In this document: piece by piece, positions 1 to 7,712 of the stretch
Numbering within the stretch: the stretch's first letter is position 1
Layout: every line of letters starts with the position of its first letter
Notes under the pieces: generated by a model
Database searches by the model: none
Told to the model about the DNA's origin: nothing
Seen by the model: the letters and a program-made list of their open reading frames with translations, nothing else
Made by a program: the position numbers and the translations under genes
Origin: Candidatus Roseilinea sp.
GTDB lineage: Bacteria; Chloroflexota; Anaerolineae; J036; Brachytrichaceae
NCBI GenBank assembly: GCA_025998955.1
Contig: AP024676.1
Coordinates: forward strand, 2,852,001 to 2,916,000
Reading direction: 5' to 3'
Length of the DNA stretch: 64,000 bases

Positions 1-120
1 TGTTTGATCATGACTATTCGACCTTTCCGGAATGATGTCTTCTATGGCAGCCGCCCGGCAGCAACGGCCAACGGTTCGTTGCTCAATGCAAGGCTTACCA
101 TCGCCGTGCTAGAATCGCGT

Positions 121-245
121 TAATCGGGTCGCTGCGCCGACTGACGATTCGAGTGGAATGGACCACATGGAAGCGCAGCGTGCATGCCAAGCCGATCGTC
201 TGGGCAGGAGGCAATCGGGGCAATTCGCCTCATTGCCTCTTTTTT
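121..245 (+). promoter_or_regulatory. ZTP (pfl-type) riboswitch upstream of glyA
   Basis: Seen: helix P1 pairs CGCTGCG (130-136) with CGCAGCG (174-180). Inside it are GACTGACG (139-146), a GTGG/CCAC hairpin (153-156/163-166) and TGGAAGCG. After a short linker comes CCGAT (192-196), then CGTCTGGGCAG (197-207), then ATCGG (214-218), which can pair with CCGAT. These blocks, in this order, match the conserved core of the ZTP riboswitch, known to control one-carbon and purine genes including glyA. The 3' arm ATCGG lies inside the 5' part of the terminator, so aptamer and terminator exclude each other. Inference: ZTP binding favours the aptamer and lets transcription reach glyA-gcvT. A TAGAAT box at 110-115 could be the -10, which would put the RNA start near 122. 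Confidence 0.8.
208..245 (+). terminator. Intrinsic terminator of the riboswitch expression platform
   Basis: GAGGCAAT (208-215) pairs perfectly with ATTGCCTC (232-239). The inner stem 217-221/227-231 extends it, and six T residues follow (240-245). It sits 110 bases before the glyA start and overlaps the P3 helix of the aptamer, as expected for a transcriptional on/off switch. Confidence 0.85.
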
Positions 246-355
246 GTGGCAGGCCACCTGCACGGCGCAGAGATTGCGAGCAGTTGCGACTGACGAGTGA
301 AAGCAGCCATCGGCGCTGAGGCCGATGATCGAATACCCACAAGGAGAAACAACGG

Positions 356-2227
356 ATGGATGATTTCCTCATTCGCGGTGCGCTGGCCGACGTTGATCCC
401 GACGTGGCCGAATTGATTCAGCACGAGCACGCGCGCCAGCTCGACAAGCTCATCATGATCGCCAGCGAGTCCTACGTGCCGGCCGCCGTGCGCGAGGCCG
501 AGGGCTCGGTTTTCCAGAACATCTACGCCGAGGGCTATCCGCACGCCGACATGCACGGCATGACCGAGGATGAGATTCTGGATTACGAGTCGCAACTCGC
601 GTTCTACCGGCGCAACGGCGATCGGCGCTACTACAAGGGCGTCGAGTATTGCAACCTGGTCGAGGCACTGGCGCAGCGGCGCGGCGCGGAAGTATTCTGC
701 CCACCCGGCCTATCGCCGGAGCAGGTGTTCGTCAACGTGCAGCCGCTCAGCGGCGCCGTGGCCAACACGGCGATCTACGAGGCGCTGGTGCAGCCGGGCG
801 ACACGGTCATGACGCTCGACTTGTTGCACGGCGGTCACCTCTCGCACGGCAGCCCGGTCAACGTCACCGGCCATCGCCAGCGCATCGTGCACTATCGCGT
901 GAACGAAGAGACCGAGCTGCTCGACTATGAAGAGATCTACGAGCTGGCCCAGCGCGAGAAGCCGAAGATGATCATCGCCGGCTACACGTCGTATCCGTGG
1001 GCGCCCGACTTCCACAAGTTCCGCGCCATCGCCGATTCGGTGGGCGCATACTTACTGGCCGACATTGCCCATACCGCCGGCATGGCCGCCGCCGGCGTCT
1101 ATCCCAATCCGGTCGGCGTCGCGCACGTCACGTCGTTCACCACCCACAAGACGCTGATGGGGCCACGCGGCGCCGTCATCATCACCACCGACCCGGAGCT
1201 GGCCAAGCGCATAGACCGCGCCGTGTTCCCGGGCATGCAGGGCGGCCCGCATCTGAACAAGATTGCCGGCATGGCCGTGATGTTCAAGCTGGCGAAGACG
1301 CCCCAGTTCAAGGCGCTGCAGCAGCAGATCGCCAAGAATGCCGTCGCATTGAGCGACGGTTTCAAGGCTAATGGCTTGCGCGTCGTGCATGGCGGCACCA
1401 ACACGCACATGGTTCTGCTGGACTGCAAGTCCATCGCCCACCACGACGGCGTGCCGCTGATGGGCAACGTCGCCTCGCGCATCCTCGACCTGATCGGCAT
1501 CGTGTGCAATCGCAACACCATCCCCGGCGACAAAGACGCCGGCCGGCCGAGCGCGCTGCGCTTCGGCACGCCCTGGGTCACGCAGCGCGGCCTCAAAGAA
1601 GAGGACATGCGCGAGATCGCCGACGTGATCGCCTCGGTGCTGAAGACGGCCAAGCCGCACACCATCCCGACGAAGAAGTCTGTGGCCTACACTGCGCGCG
1701 TGGATTTCGACGCGCTGATGGAGGGCGTGGCACGCATCAACGCGCTGGTCGCCAAAGCCGGCCGCGACTTCGACCTGCCGCACGAGGGCTATCCGTTCGT
1801 GTGGTATGCGGTGAATGGGCAGGGGCCGGGGATCGGGCATCAGGGATCAGGGGACAGGGGCCGGGGAACAGAGGTTAGAGATCAAGGTTCGGGAATCAGG
1901 GATCGAGGGTCGGAAGTAGGGAGTCGGATCGAGGTGAGCGGAGCGCAGGCGGCGGCGTTCCTGGGCGTCGTGTTGGGCGCAGATGTGAACACGCTGGCCG
2001 ACGGCGCCGAGGTGACCGTGCTCGGGCGCAACCGCGCGCCGCTGTGCGTGGCGACGTTGACCCGCACAAACGACGGCTACGCGCTCGATGCACCGGCGAA
2101 TCAGGCGTCGCGTGTCACGCAGTGGCTGCGGGCGCTCTCCGACGGCTACGTGATCTTCGACGATGCTGACGTGAGCGCCGACATCCCCGGGCCGGTGGTG
2201 GTGAGGCTGGCTGCCGGTCGCTCATAG
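356..2227 (+). CDS. glyA: Serine hydroxymethyltransferase with C-terminal GcvT-like extension
   Basis: Converts serine plus tetrahydrofolate to glycine plus methylene-tetrahydrofolate (cytosolic, PLP-dependent). At 623 aa it is about 190 aa longer than a typical GlyA. Residues 1-488 are a full SHMT: YAEGYP near 57 and the PLP lysine K265 in FTTHKTLMGPRG. Residues 489-524 are a Gly/Arg/Ser/Asp-rich linker encoded by degenerate heptanucleotide repeats. Residues 525-620 form an extra domain whose start resembles the folate-binding part of GcvT (hydrophobic-x-V-x-G-x-x-A-x-x-FL, then DV-x-x-L, later WLRA). The next gene is gcvT, and a predicted ZTP riboswitch lies upstream. AAGGAG precedes the ATG. 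The enzyme call is certain; the role of the extension is unknown. Confidence 0.95.
   Translation: MDDFLIRGALADVDPDVAELIQHEHARQLDKLIMIASESYVPAAVREAEGSVFQNIYAEGYPHADMHGMTEDEILDYESQLAFYRRNGDRRYYKGVEYCNLVEALAQRRGAEVFCPPGLSPEQVFVNVQPLSGAVANTAIYEALVQPGDTVMTLDLLHGGHLSHGSPVNVTGHRQRIVHYRVNEETELLDYEEIYELAQREKPKMIIAGYTSYPWAPDFHKFRAIADSVGAYLLADIAHTAGMAAAGVYPNPVGVAHVTSFTTHKTLMGPRGAVIITTDPELAKRIDRAVFPGMQGGPHLNKIAGMAVMFKLAKTPQFKALQQQIAKNAVALSDGFKANGLRVVHGGTNTHMVLLDCKSIAHHDGVPLMGNVASRILDLIGIVCNRNTIPGDKDAGRPSALRFGTPWVTQRGLKEEDMREIADVIASVLKTAKPHTIPTKKSVAYTARVDFDALMEGVARINALVAKAGRDFDLPHEGYPFVWYAVNGQGPGIGHQGSGDRGRGTEVRDQGSGIRDRGSEVGSRIEVSGAQAAAFLGVVLGADVNTLADGAEVTVLGRNRAPLCVATLTRTNDGYALDAPANQASRVTQWLRALSDGYVIFDDADVSADIPGPVVVRLAAGRS
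1822..1933 (+). repeat. Degenerate heptanucleotide repeat array inside glyA
   Basis: About 16 units of a 7-base motif with consensus near GGGATCA, for example GGGATCG, GGCATCA, GGGATCA, GGGGACA, GGGAACA. The tract is open in the glyA frame and codes for the hydrophilic linker between the SHMT domain and the C-terminal extension. The same 7-base periodicity occurs with other unit sequences in many gaps of this window. Confidence 0.85.
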
Positions 2228-2253
2228 CCCACCGCTCATCGCTCATAGCTCAC
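2219..2253 (+). repeat. Heptanucleotide repeat in the glyA-gcvT gap
   Basis: Five 7-base units: CGCTCAT, AGCCCAC, CGCTCAT, CGCTCAT, AGCTCAC. The glyA stop codon lies within the array, and the gcvT ATG follows two bases after it, so the array is almost the whole intergenic spacer. Confidence 0.85.
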
Positions 2254-2255
2254 AC

Positions 2256-3464
2256 ATGGCCGATCTCAAACGCACCGCCTTGTTCGAGGCGCACAAGCAG
2301 CTCGGCGCACGCATGGCGCCCTTCGGCGGCTGGGAAATGCCGCTGTGGTATGCCTCGGCGCGCGAGGAGCACCTTGCGGTGCGCACCGCTGCCGGCCTGT
2401 TCGACGTCAGCCACATGGGCGTGTTCGACGTGCGTGGGCCGGATGCCGGCCCCTTCCTCGACCGCATCGGCACAAACGACGTGAGCAAGCTGGTCGTCGG
2501 CCGCTCGCACTACAGCTACCTGCTCGACGAGCAGGGCGATGTCGTGGACGACATCATGGTCTATCGCCTCGAGACGGAGCGCTACATGGTCGTGGTCAAC
2601 GCCGCCAACAACGACAAAGATTGGGCCTGGTTGCGCGCCCAGGTCGGCGACTTCCACTGCACGCTGCGCGACCTGCGCGATCCGGCCTCTGGGGCCGACC
2701 GGCGCGTTGACCTCGCCCTGCAAGGCCCGCACTCCAGGGACATCCTGCTCAAGCTCCTCGACGGTGAACCGCAGACGGCAGCAGGGACAGATCTCAATGC
2801 CCTTCCATACACCGGCGTGATGCGCGCCTCGCTCGCCGGCCACGACGTCTTTATCTCGCGCACCGGCTACACAGGCGAGCGCATCGCCTATGAGATCTTC
2901 GTGCATCCGGACCAGTCGGTCGCGCTGTGGCAGGCCCTGCTGGACGCCGGCCGCGACCTGGGCCTGAAGCCGTGCGGATTGGCCGCGCGCGATAGTTTGC
3001 GCATCGAGGCCGGCTTGCCGCTCTACGGCCACGAGCTGGCCGGGCCGCTCAACCTGGCCCCGTATCACATCGGCTTCGATAACTTCGTAAAGACCGACAA
3101 GCCCGCCGACTTCATTGGCAAGGCGGCCTACAAGGAGAAGGCCGCGCACAACACCGCGAAGATGATCCGCTTTCGGATGAACGAGAAGGGCGTGCGGCCG
3201 AGCAAGCTGGGCGATCCGGTGCTGGACAAGCGCGGCCGGGTAATCGGCACGGTCACGTCGTGCGCACAGGATGGGGAAGGCTACCTGCTGGGCATGGCGC
3301 TGGTCGAGCGATCGGCGGGTGTCGAAGAAGGCAGTGTGATCTACGTCGTCGCGCTGCCGGAGCGCATGCCCGAGCCGCTCAAGCCATTCGCGCCGTTGGG
3401 CAGCCGCGCCCCGATGCCGGACGTTGCGACCGTGCTCTCGCGCTTTCCCCCACGGAAGGGATGA
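2256..3464 (+). CDS. gcvT: Aminomethyltransferase, glycine cleavage system T protein
   Basis: Transfers the aminomethyl carbon from the H protein to tetrahydrofolate, releasing ammonia. The 402 aa are slightly longer than the roughly 365 aa usual in bacteria. The N-terminal block (KRTALFEAHKQLGARMAPFGGW, cited here in parts: KRTALFEAH and FGGWEMPLWY) is typical, as are DVSHMG near residue 53 and TNDVSKL near 77. The C-terminal barrel is present (ending near LGSRAPMPDVA). It lies 28 bases after glyA in one likely operon, so SHMT and glycine cleavage would share the riboswitch control. The other glycine-cleavage genes (gcvH, gcvP) are not in this window. Confidence 0.95.
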   Translation: MADLKRTALFEAHKQLGARMAPFGGWEMPLWYASAREEHLAVRTAAGLFDVSHMGVFDVRGPDAGPFLDRIGTNDVSKLVVGRSHYSYLLDEQGDVVDDIMVYRLETERYMVVVNAANNDKDWAWLRAQVGDFHCTLRDLRDPASGADRRVDLALQGPHSRDILLKLLDGEPQTAAGTDLNALPYTGVMRASLAGHDVFISRTGYTGERIAYEIFVHPDQSVALWQALLDAGRDLGLKPCGLAARDSLRIEAGLPLYGHELAGPLNLAPYHIGFDNFVKTDKPADFIGKAAYKEKAAHNTAKMIRFRMNEKGVRPSKLGDPVLDKRGRVIGTVTSCAQDGEGYLLGMALVERSAGVEEGSVIYVVALPERMPEPLKPFAPLGSRAPMPDVATVLSRFPPRKG

Positions 3465-3489
3465 CACTATCCGGCCGGCTTGCTATACT
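3461..3489 (+). promoter_or_regulatory. Sigma-70-like promoter for the R2lox gene
   Basis: ATGACA (3461-3466), a 17-base spacer, then TATACT (3484-3489). The -35 overlaps the gcvT stop codon, so the downstream oxidase can be transcribed independently of glyA-gcvT. Confidence 0.6.
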
Positions 3490-3531
3490 GAGCGCGTAGC
3501 CTTGACGGATCTGCCGCCTGAGTCAACCGCT

Positions 3532-4332
3532 ATGCTTGATCAAACGTGCCTGCCCCTCTCGCTCTATCACAAGGCCAAGCAACTCATCTGGGATCCCCGT
3601 GACATTGACCTTGCGCAGGACGTGCGCGACTGGCAACGCATGGACGAGCGCGAGCGCGACATCATCACGCGCCTCTCGGCGCAGTTCCTCGGCGGCGAGA
3701 TCGCCGTGACGCACGACCTGACCCCACTGCTGGCAGCCATCCGCCGGCAAGGCGGCCTGCTCGAGGAGGAGATGTTCCTCACGACGCAATTGTTCGAGGA
3801 GAGCAAGCACGTCGAGTGGTTCGATCGCTGGCATCGCGCCATGGGTGCGCCGGCGACCATCACGCCCTCCGCGCCGTATCGCCGGCTCTTCGAGGTCGAA
3901 CTGCCGGCGGCGCTGAACCGGCTGTTGAGCGACGACACGCCGTGCGCGCAGGTCGAGGCCATCGCCACGTATCACCTCATCGTCGAGGGCGTGCTGGCCG
4001 AGACCGGCTACCACGGCTTCGCGCGCGCCCTGCGCGACAACGGCCTGATGCCCGGCACGGTGCGCGGCATAGAGTTGGTGCAGCGCGACGAGGCGCGCCA
4101 CATCGCCTACGGCCTATATGTGCTGGAGCGGCTGCTGCGGCGCGAGCCGGCGCTGTGGGACATACTGATGGCCCGGCTGAACGCACTGCTGCCGCTGGCG
4201 CTCGACATCGTGAGTGAGACGTTCGCGCCCTACGGCGACGCCATCCCCTTCGGCCTCGACCCGGCCGAGTTCATCGCCTACGCCGGCGCGCAGTTCGACC
4301 ACCGCCTGAACGCGCTGGAGCGCGGCCGGTAG
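3532..4332 (+). CDS. R2-like ligand-binding oxidase (Mn/Fe ferritin-like)
   Basis: Member of the R2lox group, relatives of the ribonucleotide reductase R2 subunit with a Mn/Fe cofactor and a bound fatty acid. All metal ligands are visible from the ATG at 3532: E56, E90-x-x-H93, E152 and E187-x-x-H190. V59 and Y147 sit at the spacings (E+3; five before the third Glu) of the residues that form the valine-tyrosine ether cross-link in characterised R2lox. Length is 266 aa. An in-frame TTG at 3502, 12 bases after the TATACT box, could give a slightly longer leaderless product. The substrate is unknown for the whole family. The 3' end of the gene is duplicated twice downstream. Confidence 0.88.
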   Translation: MLDQTCLPLSLYHKAKQLIWDPRDIDLAQDVRDWQRMDERERDIITRLSAQFLGGEIAVTHDLTPLLAAIRRQGGLLEEEMFLTTQLFEESKHVEWFDRWHRAMGAPATITPSAPYRRLFEVELPAALNRLLSDDTPCAQVEAIATYHLIVEGVLAETGYHGFARALRDNGLMPGTVRGIELVQRDEARHIAYGLYVLERLLRREPALWDILMARLNALLPLALDIVSETFAPYGDAIPFGLDPAEFIAYAGAQFDHRLNALERGR

Positions 4333-4683
4333 CCGCGGGCTTCATGCCCGCGCACCCTGCCGCTGGTGCTCGACATCGTGAGTGAGACGTTCGCGCCCTA
4401 CGGCGACGCCGTTCCCTTCGGCCTCGACCCCGCCGAGTTCGCTGCCTACACGGCGCGCAGTTCGACCACCGCCCGAGCGCGGCCGGTAGCCGCGGGCTTC
4501 ACGCCCGCGCACCCTGCCGCTCGACATCGTGAGTGAGACGTTCGCGCCTTACGGCGACGCCGTTCCCTTCGGCCTCGACCCCGCCGAGTTCGCTGCCTAC
4601 ACGGCGCGCAGTTCGACCACCGCCCGAGCGCGGCCGGTAGCCGCGGGCTTCACGCCCGCGCACCCTGCTTCACGCCCGCGCAT
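4189..4683 (+). repeat. Tandem duplications of the 3' end of the R2lox gene
   Basis: The segment starting CTCGACATCG at 4201 (within the gene) recurs at 4369 and 4520, giving periods of 168 and 151 bases. Each copy runs from the codons for the C-terminal ~45 residues, through the stop, to a hairpin motif CGCGGGCTTCATGCCCGCG near 4335, 4493 and 4644. A last partial hairpin copy ends at about 4683. The extra copies keep the protein-coding similarity but lack a start and have small deletions, so they look non-functional. Confidence 0.9.
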
Positions 4684-4703
4684 CCACCTGCAGCACCCCC
4701 GCA

Positions 4704-5324
4704 TCAACGCGCCTCGCCCACCACGGCCAGGATGGTCGGCTCGACATACGTCTTCTCATCCCAGATCAGCGCCTTGATCGCGTTGAGCGCCTCGGCGTAT
4801 TTGGCGTAGGCTTCAACGTCGAGCTGGCTGACTACCGGCACCAGCTCGGTGATGCGCGGGGACGACATGCCCAGCACGTCGAACTTGGCCGAGGCCTGGG
4901 CGAAGTTGAGCTGCACCGCCGCGGCGATCATCGGCAGCCCACTCAGTTTGAAGTTGCCGCCCAATTGGCGAAAGGCAATCGTGTAGCGGATGGCGACGCC
5001 AGCCAGCACCTTCTGTGCTCCCTCGGCCAGTTCGCGATATTGTGCGTAGTCCTGCACGAACACGCTGGTGCTGCCGTCGGCGCTCATATCGCCCAGCGGG
5101 ATGCCCAATTGGAGCGCCGCCTTCGCCGACAGGCTGTAGGTCAGTGTTTTGATCTGGGTCAGCTCCTGCACCTTGGTGGGGAGCTTGATCTCACCGGACT
5201 GGATCCTAGCCAGCAGCGATTCGGACGGCGAGAGGTCCACGACCGGCGCCGTCTCCAGCGACTTGGTCCTCTCCAGCAGCGCGTAGGCGACGTCGGCGCG
5301 GGCGATGGGAAGCAGTTGACTCAT
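4704..5324 (-). CDS. Hypothetical protein, 206 aa
   Basis: I do not recognise the family. The protein has no clear signal peptide and no strong membrane segment. A Tyr/Arg-rich central strand-like part (near RYTIAFRQLGG) is followed by a small-residue-rich stretch (residues ~125-150), and the C-terminus is mainly helical. It converges on the duplicated tail of the R2lox gene, and its end overlaps the region next to that repeat. Coding is supported by the long open frame with normal codon use and an ATG start preceded on its strand by a purine-rich stretch. No function is proposed. Confidence 0.6.
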   Translation of the reverse strand: MSQLLPIARADVAYALLERTKSLETAPVVDLSPSESLLARIQSGEIKLPTKVQELTQIKTLTYSLSAKAALQLGIPLGDMSADGSTSVFVQDYAQYRELAEGAQKVLAGVAIRYTIAFRQLGGNFKLSGLPMIAAAVQLNFAQASAKFDVLGMSSPRITELVPVVSQLDVEAYAKYAEALNAIKALIWDEKTYVEPTILAVVGEAR

Positions 5325-5690
5325 GGTTCACCCCAATTGTCGGCATCGGTCGAGGCCGGCGACAGTCACTGCTCTTGTTTGTACACCATTTCGCCGGATT
5401 TGCCCGCGCATCTAGCCGGGGCGTCATGCTGGCGCGGCGGCAGTCATCGCGCTGGGATGAATCCCAGCGCTGAGCATGCGGGCAAGCCGCGCGCATCCCC
5501 CGTCGGCTCAGCCCGGGCGTTTACGCCTGGGCGGGTCTCATCGAAAGTCAAGACACACCGGCAACCGATGAATACATATGCAGCCCAGCCTGGCTTCCAT
5601 GCCGTCCACTTTGCCTCCGCCGCGCAAAAAGTCACCCACTTTTCTGCGCTATACCCCACACCGCCGACACGATTGACACCCACTTCTGCC
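5325..5690. repeat. Intergenic region with hairpin repeats and a dispersed 155-base element
   Basis: No gene is supported here. GCGCTGGGAT/ATCCCAGCGC (5449-5470) is a perfect 10-base-pair hairpin. GCCCGGGCG/CGCCTGGGC (5511-5532) is a second one. The stretch 5503-5657 is repeated in inverted orientation at about 22206-22363, with high similarity throughout, including the part matching CGCGCAAAAAGTC. Modules of this element recur at 13456-13550 and 53455-53560. Confidence 0.8.
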
Positions 5691-7712
5691 CTACAACAAC
5701 ATCCCCAACGACCCGAGCGCGCCGAGGCAAACGGCAGCGGCGACCACCAGCAGCGCACGGTTGATCCGCCGCAACCAGCCCCATCGGCGCCAACCGGCGA
5801 CGACGCCGATCGCCATCAACGCCGCCAACACCAAGGCGATCGGCGGCAGCAGGAAGAGTGACCGCGCTGGAGCAGGCAGGCCAAATAAGAACAGGTAGCT
5901 CTCCTTCGAGATCAAGTCAGCCACCATCACGCCGACCATCCCCACGAAGTAGGCCAACACCGCGCCGCAGAGCAGCGTGAACCACGGGTTGAGTTTGGCC
6001 GGCCACGGCAGGTTGCGCGCCTCGCGACCGGTCAGCTTGCGCACCAGCCACGCCAGCGGAATGGTCACCCAGGCGCTCAGCAAGGCGAGCAAACCCAACC
6101 CCAAGGCGGCCAACTCGCGCCGACCGCGCTCCGAGAGTGCCGTCAGCCGGATCAGCGATGAGATGGGCACGATCTCGTCCGGCGCAACGAAGGCCGGCGC
6201 GTCGAGCGTCGCCAGGCAACCGGTAGCGTCCGGCTCGGCCGTGGGATCGGCAATGAATGCTGCAACGATCCGGTTCGCGCATGGTTCGCTGCGGAAGGCA
6301 CCATGGCCGACGTTGGGGAAGACGAAGTGCCGCGCCCGCGCCAGCGTCGCCGCCACGCGGTCGGCGTTGGCCGGCGGGGTGATCGGGTCGAAGCGGCCGG
6401 ACAGCAGCAGCGCCGGCACATCGCTGCGCACCGGTGCATTCGCGTCGGCCGGCAGCGGATCCACGCCCCACAGCCGGCACAGCTCGACGAAGTCGCGCTG
6501 GTCACGCGCGTTGCGCCGGGCTACCTCCGGCCGCAGGCCGGAATCGTCCACGGTCTGCTCGATCAAGCCGGCATCCTCGGCGCACATCACGGAGAAATAC
6601 ATGCCGCTGTTCACGGAGCGATCGAAGACGAACAGACTGCCCAGGTTGCCGGCCGGCGCGTAGTCGCCCCGCGCCGCGCGGGCCATCACGTAGGGCAGGA
6701 AGGGCAACAATTCGGTGGCGTAGAGCGCCTGAAAGACGAGGCTCTGCAGCGCGTCGCCATCCAGCACGGCGTCGTAGCCCTTGCCGGTTTGCAAGTCGAA
6801 CATGAACGTGCGGGCTGGCCGGTTGTTCAGACGCGCCACGGCGTCGAAGTAGTCGCGCTCAAGGTTGGGATAGGCGGCGGCGCAGCGCGGGTCGGCGGCG
6901 CACGCGTCGAACAGCTCGGTCAGCGCGCGGTCTTCCGAGCGGCCGCTCTCCGGGATGAAGCTGCTCTCGAGCGGCGCGACGGCGTCCAGGATCACGCTAC
7001 GCAGGATGTCGGGATGGTCACGCATGACGTGCTGCGCCAACAGCGTGCCGTAGGACACGCCGTAGAAGTTGATCTTGTCGTAGCCCAGCGCGCGGGCCAG
7101 CGCGGCGACGTCGGCGGCGTTCTCGGCGCTGTCGAAGGCCGATAGGTCGGCGCCTTCGCGAATCAGGCGTTGCCGGCACTGTTCGGCGGCTTCCAGCGAA
7201 CGCCGGCTCATCTCGTCGGGCGTCAGGTCTTGCTCGATCGTGTCAATCGTCAGGCGGTCGAGTTCGTCGCAGGCCAGCGCCGGCCGGGTGTGGCGCGTGC
7301 CGCGCTGGTCGAACAGCACGATGTCGCGCCCGGCGCGGATCGGGCTGTCCTTCATCTCCTCCAAGTAGCTCTCGATGGTGCTGCCGCCGGGGCCGCCTTG
7401 CGCCATGAACAACGGGTCGGGGAAGATGCCGGGCGAATTGGCGCGCAGCACCACCACGCCCAGCTCGATCTTCGGCCCGAGCGGATCGGCGTAGCGCGCC
7501 GGCACGGTCAACCAGCCACAGTCGGTGTTCTCGTCGAACTCCGGCGGCGCTGCTGGCGGAGCGACCACGACGACGTCCTCGCATCGCTCGGGCGCGAACG
7601 AGACGCCGTCCGGCTGCGCGGGTGGCGTGCCCGGTTGCGACGCGCGCGCAGGCAGGTGTGCACCAAGCGTCGCGGCGAGGAAGAAGAGCGCGACGAGGAT
7701 GGGCTTGCTCAT
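5691..7712 (-). CDS. Secreted/membrane alpha/beta hydrolase (TAP-like peptidase family)
   Basis: The 673 aa protein starts at the ATG at 7712; a longer frame upstream is only the shadow of the neighbouring gene. Residues 1-25 are a signal peptide (MSKPILVALFFLAATLGAH). The alpha/beta hydrolase fold follows, with an oxyanion region MAQGGPGGS, nucleophile elbow GVSYGT and C-terminal catalytic Asp/His in SGRFDPITP and NVGHG, as in tripeptidyl aminopeptidase-like proteins. Unusually, about 150 C-terminal residues hold four hydrophobic membrane segments. Its start overlaps the stop of the Rieske oxygenase gene (ATGA), so the two are translationally coupled. The natural substrate is not predictable. 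Confidence 0.85.
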   Translation of the reverse strand: MSKPILVALFFLAATLGAHLPARASQPGTPPAQPDGVSFAPERCEDVVVVAPPAAPPEFDENTDCGWLTVPARYADPLGPKIELGVVVLRANSPGIFPDPLFMAQGGPGGSTIESYLEEMKDSPIRAGRDIVLFDQRGTRHTRPALACDELDRLTIDTIEQDLTPDEMSRRSLEAAEQCRQRLIREGADLSAFDSAENAADVAALARALGYDKINFYGVSYGTLLAQHVMRDHPDILRSVILDAVAPLESSFIPESGRSEDRALTELFDACAADPRCAAAYPNLERDYFDAVARLNNRPARTFMFDLQTGKGYDAVLDGDALQSLVFQALYATELLPFLPYVMARAARGDYAPAGNLGSLFVFDRSVNSGMYFSVMCAEDAGLIEQTVDDSGLRPEVARRNARDQRDFVELCRLWGVDPLPADANAPVRSDVPALLLSGRFDPITPPANADRVAATLARARHFVFPNVGHGAFRSEPCANRIVAAFIADPTAEPDATGCLATLDAPAFVAPDEIVPISSLIRLTALSERGRRELAALGLGLLALLSAWVTIPLAWLVRKLTGREARNLPWPAKLNPWFTLLCGAVLAYFVGMVGVMVADLISKESYLFLFGLPAPARSLFLLPPIALVLAALMAIGVVAGWRRWGWLRRINRALLVVAAAVCLGALGSLGMLL

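Noticed and set aside
1052-1840. Long antisense frames opposite glyA and other GC-rich genes
   Set aside because: They mirror the codon structure of the sense gene and have no motifs, ribosome sites or family similarity.
1822-1933. CRISPR array or other spaced repeats
   Set aside because: Units are 7 bases and contiguous, with no spacers; no cas genes in the window.
4965-5861. Plus-strand frame of 298 codons across the 5.3-5.7 kb gap
   Set aside because: It is antisense to two genes and crosses the repeat element; no protein features.
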